Of a stretch of 42,399 nt of DNA, positions 7,693-15,004 are shown piece after piece. This stretch comes from UBA6022 sp036382575. Lineage in GTDB: Bacteria; Patescibacteriota; Saccharimonadia; Saccharimonadales; Saccharimonadaceae. The notes below the pieces were generated by a model that was not told the origin of the DNA, ran no database searches, and saw only the letters and a program-made list of their open reading frames with translations. Position 1 is the first letter of the stretch; the number at the start of each line of letters is the position of its first letter. Location of the stretch: assembly GCA_036382575.1 (NCBI GenBank), contig DASVHL010000021.1, positions 1-42,399 of the forward strand. Reading direction: 5' to 3'. The position numbers and the translations under genes were made by a program.

Positions 7693-9375
7693 ATGGGTGA
7701 CAACGTACAAAACAGGCCAGTACAATCTGAAGATCCCGATGATATTCGTCGGGAACGTGACAAATTAAAAGGCGATCTAACACGCGTAACCGAAAAATTA
7801 CAAACTACCAACAGCGCACTTTTAATTACGCGAGAAAAAATGAGTTTGATTGTTGCAGAGAATGATATGCTGCATAGTCCCGTCAATAACTACGCTTTCT
7901 TCGATAGCGTAGCCGACGCCGACAAACGGTATGTTAATATCCTGCGTGCAAATCAAAAAATGCGTGTTGGTGTCAGCCTTGAGGTAGACCTTGATAGTCT
8001 GCGTGGTGGACAGACTCTACTATTGAGTGAATCGAATGCAGTCATTGAAGCACTTCCGTTCGACGGGCGTGGAGAGATCTTGTCTGTCAAGGAGGTTTAT
8101 GGTGATGGCAAACGCGTTATCGTCCTGACTCATAATGACGACGAAAGAATGGTCAACTTGACAGATGATCTCATCGGCGTCATCATCAGGCCCGGTGATT
8201 CGCTACTCGTGAATAAAGCCGACTTCGCGATTGAAGTTGTCGAAAAAAAGGAAGTAACCAGTTTGATGCTCGAAAAAGTCCCCAACATTACATACAAAGA
8301 CGTTGGTGGACTCGCCGAGCAGATTGAACAAATCCACGACGCAGTCGAGCTGCCTCGGCTCTATGCCGACCTATTCGCAGAGTATGAATTGCCTGCCCCG
8401 AAAGGTGTACTGCTTTATGGCCCTCCAGGCTGTGGCAAAACACTAATCGCTAAAGCCATCGCCAATTCGTTGGCAACCAGAATGACCGAAGCGACAGGCC
8501 AGGAGGTTAATTCGTTCTTCATCAACGTGAAAGGGCCCGAGCTGCTTAATAAGTATGTTGGCGAAACCGAACGGCACATTCGCTTAATATTCGAACGTGC
8601 CCGAGAAAAGGCCAGTACTGGCAGTCCTGTCGTGATCTTCTTTGACGAGATGGAATCGATGTTCCGCACCCGCGGATCAGGCATCAGTTCGGACACCGAA
8701 AGTACGATTGTCCCGCAGCTGCTTACAGAGCTGGATGGTGTAGAAAGTCTTGAAAATGTTTTGGTGATTGGTGCATCCAACCGCCAGGACATGATCGATC
8801 CCGCCATTCTTAGATCTGGTCGTTTTGATATCAAAATCCGTGTCGATCGTCCAGATCGAGCCGCGGCTGTCGATATCTTTGCCAAGTATTTGACACCCAA
8901 CCTGCCCTTGCACAAGCTTGAACTTGACACCAATCACGGTGACAAGCGGGCTTGCGTAGAACGTATGATCGAGCAAACTGTTGATCATATGTATGCCGAA
9001 ACAACCGAAACACAATTTCTGCATGTCTGGTACGAAAATCATGATGATGAGGTTCTTTACTATAAGGACTTTAGCTCAGGCGCGGTAATCAAAAGCGTTG
9101 TGGATCGAGCCAAAAAGGCGGCCATCAAGGACAAAATCGAAACCGGTCAGTCCGGCGTTCAGCTTCAGCACCTTCTTGATGCTTGCAATGCCGAATACAA
9201 AAGCAACGAAGACCTGCCTAATAACACCAATCCCGACGACTGGGCAAAAATCGCTCACAGAAAAGGCTCGCGGGTTGTTCGTGTAGACAATTTGACTCAC
9301 ATACAACAGACGGCCAAGAGTTCTATAAAGCCAATTGAAAACGTGAACGTACCAGGAACAGGTCAATACCTCTAA
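7693..9375 (+). CDS. mpa: Proteasome-associated AAA ATPase (Mpa/ARC family)
   Basis: Hexameric unfoldase that, in actinobacteria, captures pupylated proteins and feeds them to the 20S proteasome. All family parts are visible in 560 residues: an N-terminal coiled coil (about 12-60), the OB-fold interdomain (about 85-185), Walker A GPPGCGKT (243-250), the pore loop KYVG (287-290), Walker B IFFDE (315-319), and the Arg-finger region RSGRFD. It ends in GQYL, the docking tail that inserts into the proteasome alpha ring. The ORF is open upstream, but GGAGG at 7680 with 8-nt spacing fixes ATG 7693. Known Mpa/ARC proteins are slightly longer (about 590-610). No prcA, prcB, pup, dop or pafA gene lies in this window, so the protease partner and tag system must be elsewhere or replaced. 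Confidence 0.92.
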   Translation: MGDNVQNRPVQSEDPDDIRRERDKLKGDLTRVTEKLQTTNSALLITREKMSLIVAENDMLHSPVNNYAFFDSVADADKRYVNILRANQKMRVGVSLEVDLDSLRGGQTLLLSESNAVIEALPFDGRGEILSVKEVYGDGKRVIVLTHNDDERMVNLTDDLIGVIIRPGDSLLVNKADFAIEVVEKKEVTSLMLEKVPNITYKDVGGLAEQIEQIHDAVELPRLYADLFAEYELPAPKGVLLYGPPGCGKTLIAKAIANSLATRMTEATGQEVNSFFINVKGPELLNKYVGETERHIRLIFERAREKASTGSPVVIFFDEMESMFRTRGSGISSDTESTIVPQLLTELDGVESLENVLVIGASNRQDMIDPAILRSGRFDIKIRVDRPDRAAAVDIFAKYLTPNLPLHKLELDTNHGDKRACVERMIEQTVDHMYAETTETQFLHVWYENHDDEVLYYKDFSSGAVIKSVVDRAKKAAIKDKIETGQSGVQLQHLLDACNAEYKSNEDLPNNTNPDDWAKIAHRKGSRVVRVDNLTHIQQTAKSSIKPIENVNVPGTGQYL

Positions 9376-9381
9376 AAATAC

Positions 9382-9424
9382 AGCTCTCTGCTGCGATCGA
9401 ACGGTCGTAGCAGAGAGCTTTTTT
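9382..9424 (+). terminator. Intrinsic terminator of the proteasomal ATPase gene
   Basis: A perfect 11-bp stem, AGCTCTCTGCT (9382-9392) with AGCAGAGAGCT (9409-9419), is followed by a T-run. A-rich sequence on the other side lets it also serve the convergent gene. Confidence 0.9.
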
Positions 9425-9437
9425 ACGTATAAATTTT

Positions 9438-10745
9438 TTATTGTGCAGTCGGGAAGTTCTTAATCGTTACTGGCTTCTTAACATCATCACCTGCGCTCTT
9501 AGGATAACTTAAAAGAACAGTTTCCGTATCAGTTGTTTTTTCATCAGATGATTGTCGGCTCAGTTTCACTTCTACAATATGTTTAGTGTCATTGTCGATT
9601 AAGAATTCGTACTTTACATCAGCATCTTGCATTGTCGGATTTCGCTTACTATCAATCTTGGTACCCAGAATATCTTCGGCTTTTTTATTCAGCTCTTCCA
9701 AGACTTTAGTATCTATTGAAATATTATAGCGCGTCATTGCTTTGTCATCGGCTGATACTGTTTCTGTACCGCCAATTGTATAGACTTGATTTTCATTAAT
9801 GAACGCCATCAGTTTCTGACGATCTTCATCTTTATAATTACCGACAAGGACCTGGCCGGATGAAACATTAATAATCTCACGTGTTCCACCTGGGTCAAAA
9901 AGCAAGGCACCTGTTGTGGTGTCACCTTTCGGAATGCTATACCAGGTGTCCATCGCAAAATCAGTATTAACTGTCGTTTGCGTTTTGTTTTCTATTAAAG
10001 ATGAATTGGTCAATTTAGCGTAATAATTTTGCTCTTGGAGATCAATAAGCTCGCCAGCCATATTTAAAGGAGGTGTCGCACTAGTGCTGTTAATTTCGTA
10101 ACTTACTTTGCTTTTTGGCTTTGCCGGATCAGTAAAGTCGCTTATCCCGATTATATCAACAGTCGTTTTACCGTTTGTCGCGTCCACGCGCTCACTGTCG
10201 TACTGCTGTCGAATATAGCTAACCTTCATGTGATTTTCAATCGCCTCATAAAACAGCTTTTTCGTGTCGATTGGTGTTACTACGGCTGTGTTAGATTCTG
10301 TCTGCTGTTGCTGCGTATACAAATACGCCGCAGCCCCACCGCCAATCAATACTAGCAGACCAATGACAATAGCAATCACTCGGCCGACATGAGATTTTTT
10401 GGGTGCAGGTGGCGCAGTTGCTGCTGCGACCGTCTCAGCCACAAACTGCTGCTCCCAGGCTGATGGCTGAGCAGGTCGAATTGGCTCAAACATCGAAGTC
10501 TCAGGGTTCCATTGCTGAGTTGGCGCGGCCGGATTGCCGGTGGGTTGCTGGAAATACCCAGGTTGCGTCGTTTGAATTTGCCACGGGTCATATGATTGTG
10601 GCTGCTGAGCTGGTGGCATGTTCACTTGAGGCTGAGAATAACCTAATTGTTGCGAAGACTGCTGTGGTATCGCCCATGGATCACTAGCAGCTGGAGGTGT
10701 CTGCGGTGAATTTGGGTCAGAATTTTGAAATGGGTTAGGCTGCAT
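9438..10745 (-). CDS. Membrane-anchored protein with Pro/Gln-rich cytoplasmic domain, function unknown
   Basis: About 435 residues. The N-terminal 100 residues are low-complexity, rich in Pro, Gln, Ser and Trp (repeated DPW motifs) and probably cytoplasmic and disordered. One membrane helix follows (about 118-138), then an outside domain of about 290 residues with no motif that I recognise. An upstream extension to 10784 is open, but the promoter lies inside it, so MQPNPF at 10745 is the start. The -10 ends only 10 nt before it, implying a nearly leaderless mRNA. The topology and the KTT-, SYP- and NFP-type C-terminal strands resemble the 342-aa protein at 27563-28591. The outside part could bind lipid or wall polymer, but that is a guess. 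Confidence 0.8.
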   Translation of the reverse strand: MQPNPFQNSDPNSPQTPPAASDPWAIPQQSSQQLGYSQPQVNMPPAQQPQSYDPWQIQTTQPGYFQQPTGNPAAPTQQWNPETSMFEPIRPAQPSAWEQQFVAETVAAATAPPAPKKSHVGRVIAIVIGLLVLIGGGAAAYLYTQQQQTESNTAVVTPIDTKKLFYEAIENHMKVSYIRQQYDSERVDATNGKTTVDIIGISDFTDPAKPKSKVSYEINSTSATPPLNMAGELIDLQEQNYYAKLTNSSLIENKTQTTVNTDFAMDTWYSIPKGDTTTGALLFDPGGTREIINVSSGQVLVGNYKDEDRQKLMAFINENQVYTIGGTETVSADDKAMTRYNISIDTKVLEELNKKAEDILGTKIDSKRNPTMQDADVKYEFLIDNDTKHIVEVKLSRQSSDEKTTDTETVLLSYPKSAGDDVKKPVTIKNFPTAQ

Positions 10746-10755
10746 ACTGGTAATG

Positions 10756-10784
10756 ATTATGACGGATAAGCACCTCTGGGTCAA
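10756..10784 (-). promoter_or_regulatory. Near-consensus promoter giving a leaderless transcript
   Basis: On the minus strand TTGACC (10779-10784) and CATAAT (10756-10761) are exactly 17 nt apart. Transcription would begin only a few bases before ATG 10745, and no Shine-Dalgarno sequence is present. Confidence 0.75.
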
Positions 10785-10845
10785 TCAACAGATAGTCTTA
10801 CTCTTGAGTGAAGACGTCATAAATGATACAATTTGTTACTAGCGA

Positions 10846-10914
10846 TGGGGTGTCACTAAGTGATAAGACACTGCCGCTGTGCATGCCACAGCAAGAATCA
10901 AAAATTGGTACCAG
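10846..10914 (+). pseudogene. Decayed tRNA-like copy next to tRNA-Gln
   Basis: The first 28 nt match the 5' half of the real tRNA-Gln at 10965 with three G/A or C/T changes in the D arm. The middle is replaced by a different hairpin (GCTGT/ACAGC), and TTGGTACCAG at 10905-10914 repeats the 3' anticodon strand. There is no T arm and no 3' acceptor strand, so it cannot fold as a tRNA. It looks like a tandem duplication that has decayed, or a tRNA mimic. Confidence 0.6.
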
Positions 10915-10964
10915 TACCAGAAATATACGATTCATCACCTCAAGACGCAAACATTTGACACTAT

Positions 10965-11039
10965 TGGGGTGTCGCCAAGTGGTAAGGCACTGGTTTCTGG
11001 TACCAGCATTCGGGGGTTCGAATCCCTCCACCCCAGCCA
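10965..11039 (+). tRNA. tRNA-Gln (anticodon CUG)
   Basis: A complete cloverleaf can be drawn: acceptor TGGGGTG/CACCCCA, D arm with AAGTGGTAA loop, anticodon arm CTGGT-TTCTGGT-ACCAG with anticodon CTG, and T arm with GGTTCGAATCC. Discriminator G and an encoded CCA (11037-11039) complete it. Confidence 0.93.
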
Positions 11040-11040
11040 T

Positions 11041-11079
11041 GAAAATTCCCCTAGATGTTTCTGATCTAGGGGAATTTTC
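11041..11079 (+). terminator. Terminator hairpin after tRNA-Gln
   Basis: A perfect 16-bp stem, GAAAATTCCCCTAGAT (11041-11056) with ATCTAGGGGAATTTTC (11064-11079), has a 7-nt loop. The T-tract is inside the stem rather than after it. Confidence 0.85.
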
Positions 11080-11098
11080 TATGCCTCGTGGTTGGGAT

Positions 11099-11140
11099 CC
11101 GAATCCCGGTTTTGTGCAGCAAAATGTATTCGGGGTTCGG
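11099..11140. repeat. Long nested hairpin in the tRNA-Gln / 11337 intergenic region
   Basis: CCGAATCCCG (11099-11108) pairs with CGGGGTTCGG (11131-11140) with one G-T pair. Inside it TTTTG pairs with CAAAA. The GGGATCCGAATCCC context is reminiscent of a tRNA T arm, but no tRNA can be completed. The rest of 11080-11230 shows nothing else I can name. Confidence 0.4.
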
Positions 11141-11230
11141 CGTAGCGCAGTAAAGAAATAAAAGCGCCGTAGGTATTTTTATTTCCAGCAAGCGGAGGTG
11201 CAGCTCGCTGCGCTATCCCTCACCACTACA

Positions 11231-11259
11231 TTGACTTTTTTATTATTTTGTGCTAAAAT
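11231..11259 (+). promoter_or_regulatory. Strong promoter of the 11337 gene
   Basis: TTGACT (11231-11236) and TAAAAT (11254-11259) are exactly 17 nt apart. The leader is about 70 nt and purine-rich near the start codon. Confidence 0.75.
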
Positions 11260-11336
11260 ATAATGTATTCTTCACCAGTAGCAATACTTGAGAGGAACAT
11301 TCACAAGCAGACAGACAAGAGAAAGAAAAGGCTACA

Positions 11337-11855
11337 ATGTCCACACGAATGATGTTGGAAATCAAGTACCTCAGCTTTGCCGAAGTCACCATCCATCTGG
11401 ACAGCCGGCTTACCACATATGGTTCAGCGGGCAGCTACGCAAGCATCTCCTGGATCAGAGAGTACTCCGAGCCTGACAGCATCACTCCAGTCGGCGAAGC
11501 TCTTCTTAAAGAGCTTCAAATACTGAACGATGCGGATGTTATGTATGGCAACTACGCCTTAAAGATTCGGGTACCCGAAATCTTTGATCCCATCGACGTC
11601 GTCTTCGAGATCATGGGCATGGTGGGCCGCGCAGTAGACGATGACATTGAATTCGGCACAACCCTCAGCAAAGATGCGTTCACGAAGCCGGAGTTCATCT
11701 TGAATCCGACGCGCGAACAGTTCGACGAGAACATCGAGCGATCGCTTGCCGAATTAAGGCAGCATTCTACTCAAGACATAGCCGAAGCAAAGTATCTCAT
11801 CGAACGCCTAATAAGCCTCATCGAGCAAGCCGAACGTGCAGTACGTCCTATCTAG
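11337..11855 (+). CDS. Hypothetical protein, 172 aa, soluble and acidic
   Basis: No family recognised and no signal peptide or membrane helix. The C-terminal third (about residues 118-168) is strongly helical and charged and may form a coiled coil. Codon choice is more G/C-ended than in neighbouring genes, as in the other strong-promoter single genes of the window. A weak ribosome site (AAAGG) lies 6 nt before the ATG. It has its own promoter and stands alone. Confidence 0.65.
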   Translation: MSTRMMLEIKYLSFAEVTIHLDSRLTTYGSAGSYASISWIREYSEPDSITPVGEALLKELQILNDADVMYGNYALKIRVPEIFDPIDVVFEIMGMVGRAVDDDIEFGTTLSKDAFTKPEFILNPTREQFDENIERSLAELRQHSTQDIAEAKYLIERLISLIEQAERAVRPI

Positions 11856-12049
11856 ATATAATGCGAATGCGACAAGTAGCCAGGAGCACGGTCGCGCCGT
11901 ACTCTATCTCCTGTCTGCTTGTCATATTCGCTCCACAAATGTGCATTTGTGCTGACGAGTTCAAAAGAACGAAAGCGATTATACAACATAAAAGGCTTCG
12001 GCTGATAAACCTCCGACATCTCTCCAAAAATTTTTGCTATAGTAACCCT

Positions 12050-12550
12050 ATGGGAAAATACCTCATTACCGGCAGACCCGGGAGCGGCAAAACGACAGTC
12101 ATTGAAGCGCTGAAGCGACGCGGTTTTCAGGCGTTCAATACAGATGACATACCTGAGGTAACAAAGCTCGAAGAACAAGAGACAGGAAAACCCGTGCCTT
12201 GGCCAGAGGGTGTCGTGGACTGGAAAAAATATATATGGAACTGGCAAGAGGCTGGCTTACGGAACTTATTACGGAGCGAGAGTGATATTTTTATTGGCGC
12301 AATCGCTGGCAATCAGCAAAAGTTCTACCCGCTTTTTGATAAAATCTTCGCCCTTACCATTAGTGCCGAAACTTTACAAAAGCGGCTCGATAGCCATACG
12401 CATCCGCGCACTGCACAGGAAAAGAAAGAAGCGATTGCTCTTCATTACAACAAACAAGCAAGATTTGAAAAACAAGGATTAATACTTATCCCAGCTGATG
12501 GATCGATTAATGAAATTATAGATAACATCCTTGCACAGCTAAAGAAATAG
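12050..12550 (+). CDS. P-loop nucleoside/nucleotide kinase-like ATPase (AAA_18/AAA_33 type)
   Basis: A 166-residue cytoplasmic P-loop protein. Walker A is GRPGSGKTT (residues 8-16). A TDD pair follows (33-35, possible Mg or substrate contact), and a lid-like basic region with RLDSHTHPRT lies near residue 110. The size and layout match small kinases such as the adenylate/shikimate/gluconate kinase group; the substrate cannot be assigned. The ORF is open upstream to 11861, but that region encodes nothing conserved. TATAGT at 12038-12043 ends six nt before ATG 12050, so the mRNA is probably leaderless. Confidence 0.75.
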   Translation: MGKYLITGRPGSGKTTVIEALKRRGFQAFNTDDIPEVTKLEEQETGKPVPWPEGVVDWKKYIWNWQEAGLRNLLRSESDIFIGAIAGNQQKFYPLFDKIFALTISAETLQKRLDSHTHPRTAQEKKEAIALHYNKQARFEKQGLILIPADGSINEIIDNILAQLKK

Positions 12551-12640
12551 AGTCATTTCCTGAAACACATCCACTAACCCGAGCCATGAAAATACTTAAA
12601 CCGCTACCCCTGCTTAAAACTCTTATGTTAAACTACCTAC

Positions 12641-12853
12641 ATGCTTAACACTCTCGCTCACCTAGGCCATGACCACTCACTAGAATCTATCAGTGGCGTG
12701 ACCGCTCTCGATCACTGCATGCCAATCATCATTGGTGCAGGCATCATCATTGCCGCTCTTATTGGAATCATAGTCTATTTACTCGCAAGCAGGACACCAA
12801 AAAAGAAATCCGTACAGATAAAATCAATGCCTAAAAAGCACCAGGATAGATAA
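12641..12853 (+). CDS. Small single-pass membrane protein, His-rich N-terminus
   Basis: Seventy residues: an N-terminal part with four His and several acidic residues (HLGHDHSLE), one membrane helix (about 29-50) and a Lys-rich tail, so the N-terminus is likely outside. TAAACT six nt before the ATG could be the -10 of a leaderless message. Function unknown; metal binding by the His residues is only a possibility. Confidence 0.5.
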   Translation: MLNTLAHLGHDHSLESISGVTALDHCMPIIIGAGIIIAALIGIIVYLLASRTPKKKSVQIKSMPKKHQDR

Positions 12854-12883
12854 TATTATACCCTCTCTATGAATGTATATTTA

Positions 12884-12912
12884 TTGACAAAATAACGTAA
12901 TTTTGATATAAT
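12884..12912 (+). promoter_or_regulatory. Perfect consensus promoter
   Basis: TTGACA (12884-12889), 17 nt, TATAAT (12907-12912). This is the best sigma-70-type promoter in the window and implies high expression of the gene at 12993. Confidence 0.9.
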
Positions 12913-12921
12913 AATAAGGAT

Positions 12922-12948
12922 GTTCGTGGACATTTTTCACGAAGCACC
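12922..12948 (+). promoter_or_regulatory. Leader hairpin followed by AGCACC, shared with the 21629 gene
   Basis: TTCGTG (12923-12928) pairs with CACGAA (12938-12943), and the 9-mer CGAAGCACC ends the element at 12948. The leader at 21586-21611 has the same arrangement: a TCG..CGA stem running into AGCACC. Confidence 0.5.
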
Positions 12949-12992
12949 TTAACGTTTTCTACTGTTTTCAACCAACCGAAAAGAGAGAATCA

Positions 12993-13748
12993 ATGACCGA
13001 AGTCATCAATGCTGGCGACGCAGAAGTGTTTGTCGCATACAGCGGTCGTGCTTTTGTTTGCTACTACAGGAACGTACGCACATGCAATGATGTGAGCTCA
13101 TACGAGGTTGAATGGTTTTTCAGCCCTGACGGCGGCCAGTTCCGCAAACTCATGCATGCCACCGACACACTGACAAGCGAACAACGAACCAGTAATAGCT
13201 GGGATCTGTTTTGCCCAGGCGTCAATGCAAGCGGCAAAGTCACTCGTACGGGTAATGTTGTCCTACACGATGACAAGGAGGAATTTCAGCTTGCTGACGT
13301 TCCGTTCGATACCGATAATGTTCGGCCATTCCCATCCGCTCGAACCATCAGTTCGCTGTGGCGCTCATCAGAGGATACACTCTTTTGCGCGTCGCTTCTT
13401 TTGTGGAATAACGGCTCCGACAGCTCATTATGGCTGCACACCGGTCAGCTAGGTGAGCCCATGCGCCAGATTCCAGTCAAGAACGTTACGCGCCATTGGG
13501 ACGGCAAAAAGCTAGTCATAGAAACCCAGGAAGGCATATTGAGCACAACAATACTCGATGTGACTTTCTGGGACAATGACGTCGAATCAATCGAACTCGA
13601 AGAGCTCGCTAAGAACGAATATCGCATTGTCGGTACCTACAGTGAATCGATAGAGCTTCATAAGAAAGAGCAGCTTCACAAACCAGCCGTAACAACCTCG
13701 AGCAAAACCAATCCGTTCTCGCGGCTGATAAGCTCACTTCGGCTCTGA
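12993..13748 (+). CDS. Hypothetical protein, 251 aa, strongly transcribed
   Basis: No family recognised. The sequence alternates short beta-type stretches rich in Trp, Tyr and Phe with acidic loops, without a signal peptide or membrane helix, so it is probably a soluble beta-rich cytoplasmic protein. A GAGAGAA ribosome site precedes the ATG. It has a consensus promoter, a structured leader of about 75 nt and its own 3' hairpin, which suggests an abundant product. The stop is TGA. Confidence 0.7.
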   Translation: MTEVINAGDAEVFVAYSGRAFVCYYRNVRTCNDVSSYEVEWFFSPDGGQFRKLMHATDTLTSEQRTSNSWDLFCPGVNASGKVTRTGNVVLHDDKEEFQLADVPFDTDNVRPFPSARTISSLWRSSEDTLFCASLLLWNNGSDSSLWLHTGQLGEPMRQIPVKNVTRHWDGKKLVIETQEGILSTTILDVTFWDNDVESIELEELAKNEYRIVGTYSESIELHKKEQLHKPAVTTSSKTNPFSRLISSLRL

Positions 13749-13766
13749 AATAGGTAGAGAACATTC

Positions 13767-13794
13767 GGGGATGCGAGTAACCACTCGCATCCCC
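13767..13794 (+). terminator. Hairpin without U-tract after the 12993 gene
   Basis: A perfect 12-bp stem, GGGGATGCGAGT (13767-13778) with ACTCGCATCCCC (13783-13794), and a 4-nt loop AACC. No T-run follows, so it may act as an RNA 3'-end stabiliser or a non-canonical terminator. Confidence 0.75.
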
Positions 13795-13850
13795 CAGTTC
13801 ACTAAATACATAAAATTATTTGTGTCTTTAGCTTACTGCCCTTAGCTTAA

Positions 13851-14510
13851 CTAGCTATGCTTAATTCGACGTGCGACTAATTTGAGAATCACAACTACTA
13901 CGGTTACCCATGCGATACTTGCACACCAGCCCGCCAGTACATCACTTGGATAGTGCACGCCTAGATACAATCGAGATAGCCCAACAAGGCCAACAATAAT
14001 TGCACCCGCCACTACAGCTAGCCATCGATACTTCGTCTTCCATAAAATCACAACTAGACAGGCAACGAGCGCCGCGCTAGCCATGGCATGACCACTAGGA
14101 AATGAGAAACTTGTCTCGACAACCGATGGATGCCATAAACTTGGACGGTCTCGTTGAAATAGTGCCTTCAATACAATGTTCGCAGCCGCCGCTCCACCAA
14201 CACCAAATGCCAATATCAGCGCTGGGCGTTTTCGTTTTTTATAAACCCAATAATAAACCGTCAAAAATAGAGTCACCGCAACTACAGCAATAATCCCGCC
14301 TAGTTCCGTAATGATCAAAAAGAACTGATCATAGAATGCATTAGAATGCGCATGTAGCCAATTCAGGATTGCAACATCAAACCCAATCGGTTCTTTTTCT
14401 ATAATTTCGCCTGCGATTTTAGCGAGTATGATGACCGGGGTCCAAAAGATAACCAATACTGCTATTAATAGACTAATCCTATGCTGCCGCAAGCGTTCAA
14501 TAATTTTCAT
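13851..14510 (-). CDS. PAP2-family membrane phosphatase (possible undecaprenyl-diphosphatase)
   Basis: An integral membrane phosphatase with about six helices in 219 residues. The three PAP2 motifs are intact: K115..R122-P123 (KALFQRDRP), PSGH at 138-141, and SR at 179-180 with H186 and D190 (SRLYLGVHYPSD). In bacteria such proteins recycle undecaprenyl pyrophosphate for wall and polysaccharide synthesis (BcrC type) or act on phosphatidyl phosphates; the sequence does not decide. TATAAT (minus strand, 14518-14523) ends seven nt before the ATG, so the message is probably leaderless. Confidence 0.85.
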   Translation of the reverse strand: MKIIERLRQHRISLLIAVLVIFWTPVIILAKIAGEIIEKEPIGFDVAILNWLHAHSNAFYDQFFLIITELGGIIAVVAVTLFLTVYYWVYKKRKRPALILAFGVGGAAAANIVLKALFQRDRPSLWHPSVVETSFSFPSGHAMASAALVACLVVILWKTKYRWLAVVAGAIIVGLVGLSRLYLGVHYPSDVLAGWCASIAWVTVVVVILKLVARRIKHS

Positions 14511-14553
14511 TATTCTTATTATAGCTTACTGACCTCCATATAAAGAGTATGAA

Positions 14554-14582
14554 TTGACTGGTGTTGTTATTTATATTATTAT
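14554..14582 (+). promoter_or_regulatory. Promoter of the 14631 gene
   Basis: TTGACT (14554-14559) and TATTAT (14577-14582) are 17 nt apart. The leader holds a small hairpin, AGATGG (14593-14598) with CCGTCT (14604-14609), before the ribosome site. Confidence 0.7.
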
Positions 14583-14630
14583 ATAAATTAATAGATGGAT
14601 CGTCCGTCTATGTGTCATGAGAGGCTTATT

Positions 14631-14879
14631 GTGTCGTCAATCATTGTACCTAAAAAATTTGCTACCGTGGAGCTCGTCTTGAGTATTCCCACGAAGGAGA
14701 TGCTTGCCGAACTAACCCCAGAGCAGCAGGCAAAAGTTGAAGACAGTATCCGCCATCAAACGAGAAGTCTGCTCCAACATCTCGAGGAAGCTTTCCTCGA
14801 CAAAGCAAATCTCGATGACTTCCTTAATCCGGAGAACGCAAACAGTAGCCTCGAGCTACTCGACCAGTCAAACCACTAG
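14631..14879 (+). CDS. Hypothetical protein, 82 aa, acidic and helical
   Basis: A short soluble protein whose C-terminal two thirds is a charged amphipathic helix region (about residues 20-75) that could form a coiled coil or bundle. The frame is open from ATG 14595, but GAGAGG six nt upstream of GTG 14631 marks the better start, and 14595 falls inside the leader hairpin. No family recognised. Monocistronic, with its own promoter and terminator. Confidence 0.6.
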   Translation: MSSIIVPKKFATVELVLSIPTKEMLAELTPEQQAKVEDSIRHQTRSLLQHLEEAFLDKANLDDFLNPENANSSLELLDQSNH

Positions 14880-14891
14880 GCACTAGCCGCC

Positions 14892-14944
14892 GAAAAGGCC
14901 GCCGAAGACTTACATCTTTCGCGCAAGCCTTCGGTGGCCTTTTC
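14892..14944 (+). terminator. Terminator of the 14631 gene
   Basis: A 16-bp stem, GAAAAGGCCGCCGAAG (14892-14907) with CTTCGGTGGCCTTTTC (14929-14944), has one G-T pair and a 21-nt loop. Confidence 0.85.
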
Positions 14945-14956
14945 ATTATCTAAAAA

Positions 14957-14985
14957 ACACACCCCAAACATAATCCAGGGTGTGT
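14957..14985. terminator. Bidirectional terminator between convergent genes
   Basis: ACACACCC (14957-14964) pairs with GGGTGTGT (14978-14985). A-rich and T-rich flanks give a usable T-tract in both directions, so it also serves the large minus-strand gene that ends at 15005. Confidence 0.8.
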
Positions 14986-15004
14986 ATTTTTAATTAAGGT
15001 TTGA

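Noticed and set aside
8415..9042. Overlapping minus-strand frames of 121 and 172 codons inside the proteasomal ATPase gene
   Set aside because: The plus-strand frame encodes a clear AAA ATPase; these are shadows without ribosome sites or recognisable motifs.
10798..11040. Minus-strand frame with the GFEPPNAGT..CLTTWRHP protein pattern
   Set aside because: It is the antisense translation of the tRNA-Gln gene, a well-known source of spurious protein annotations.
11099..11140. Possible second tRNA after tRNA-Gln
   Set aside because: A T-arm-like stretch and a GGCGTAGCGCAG-like stretch are present, but no acceptor, D or anticodon arms can be combined into one molecule.
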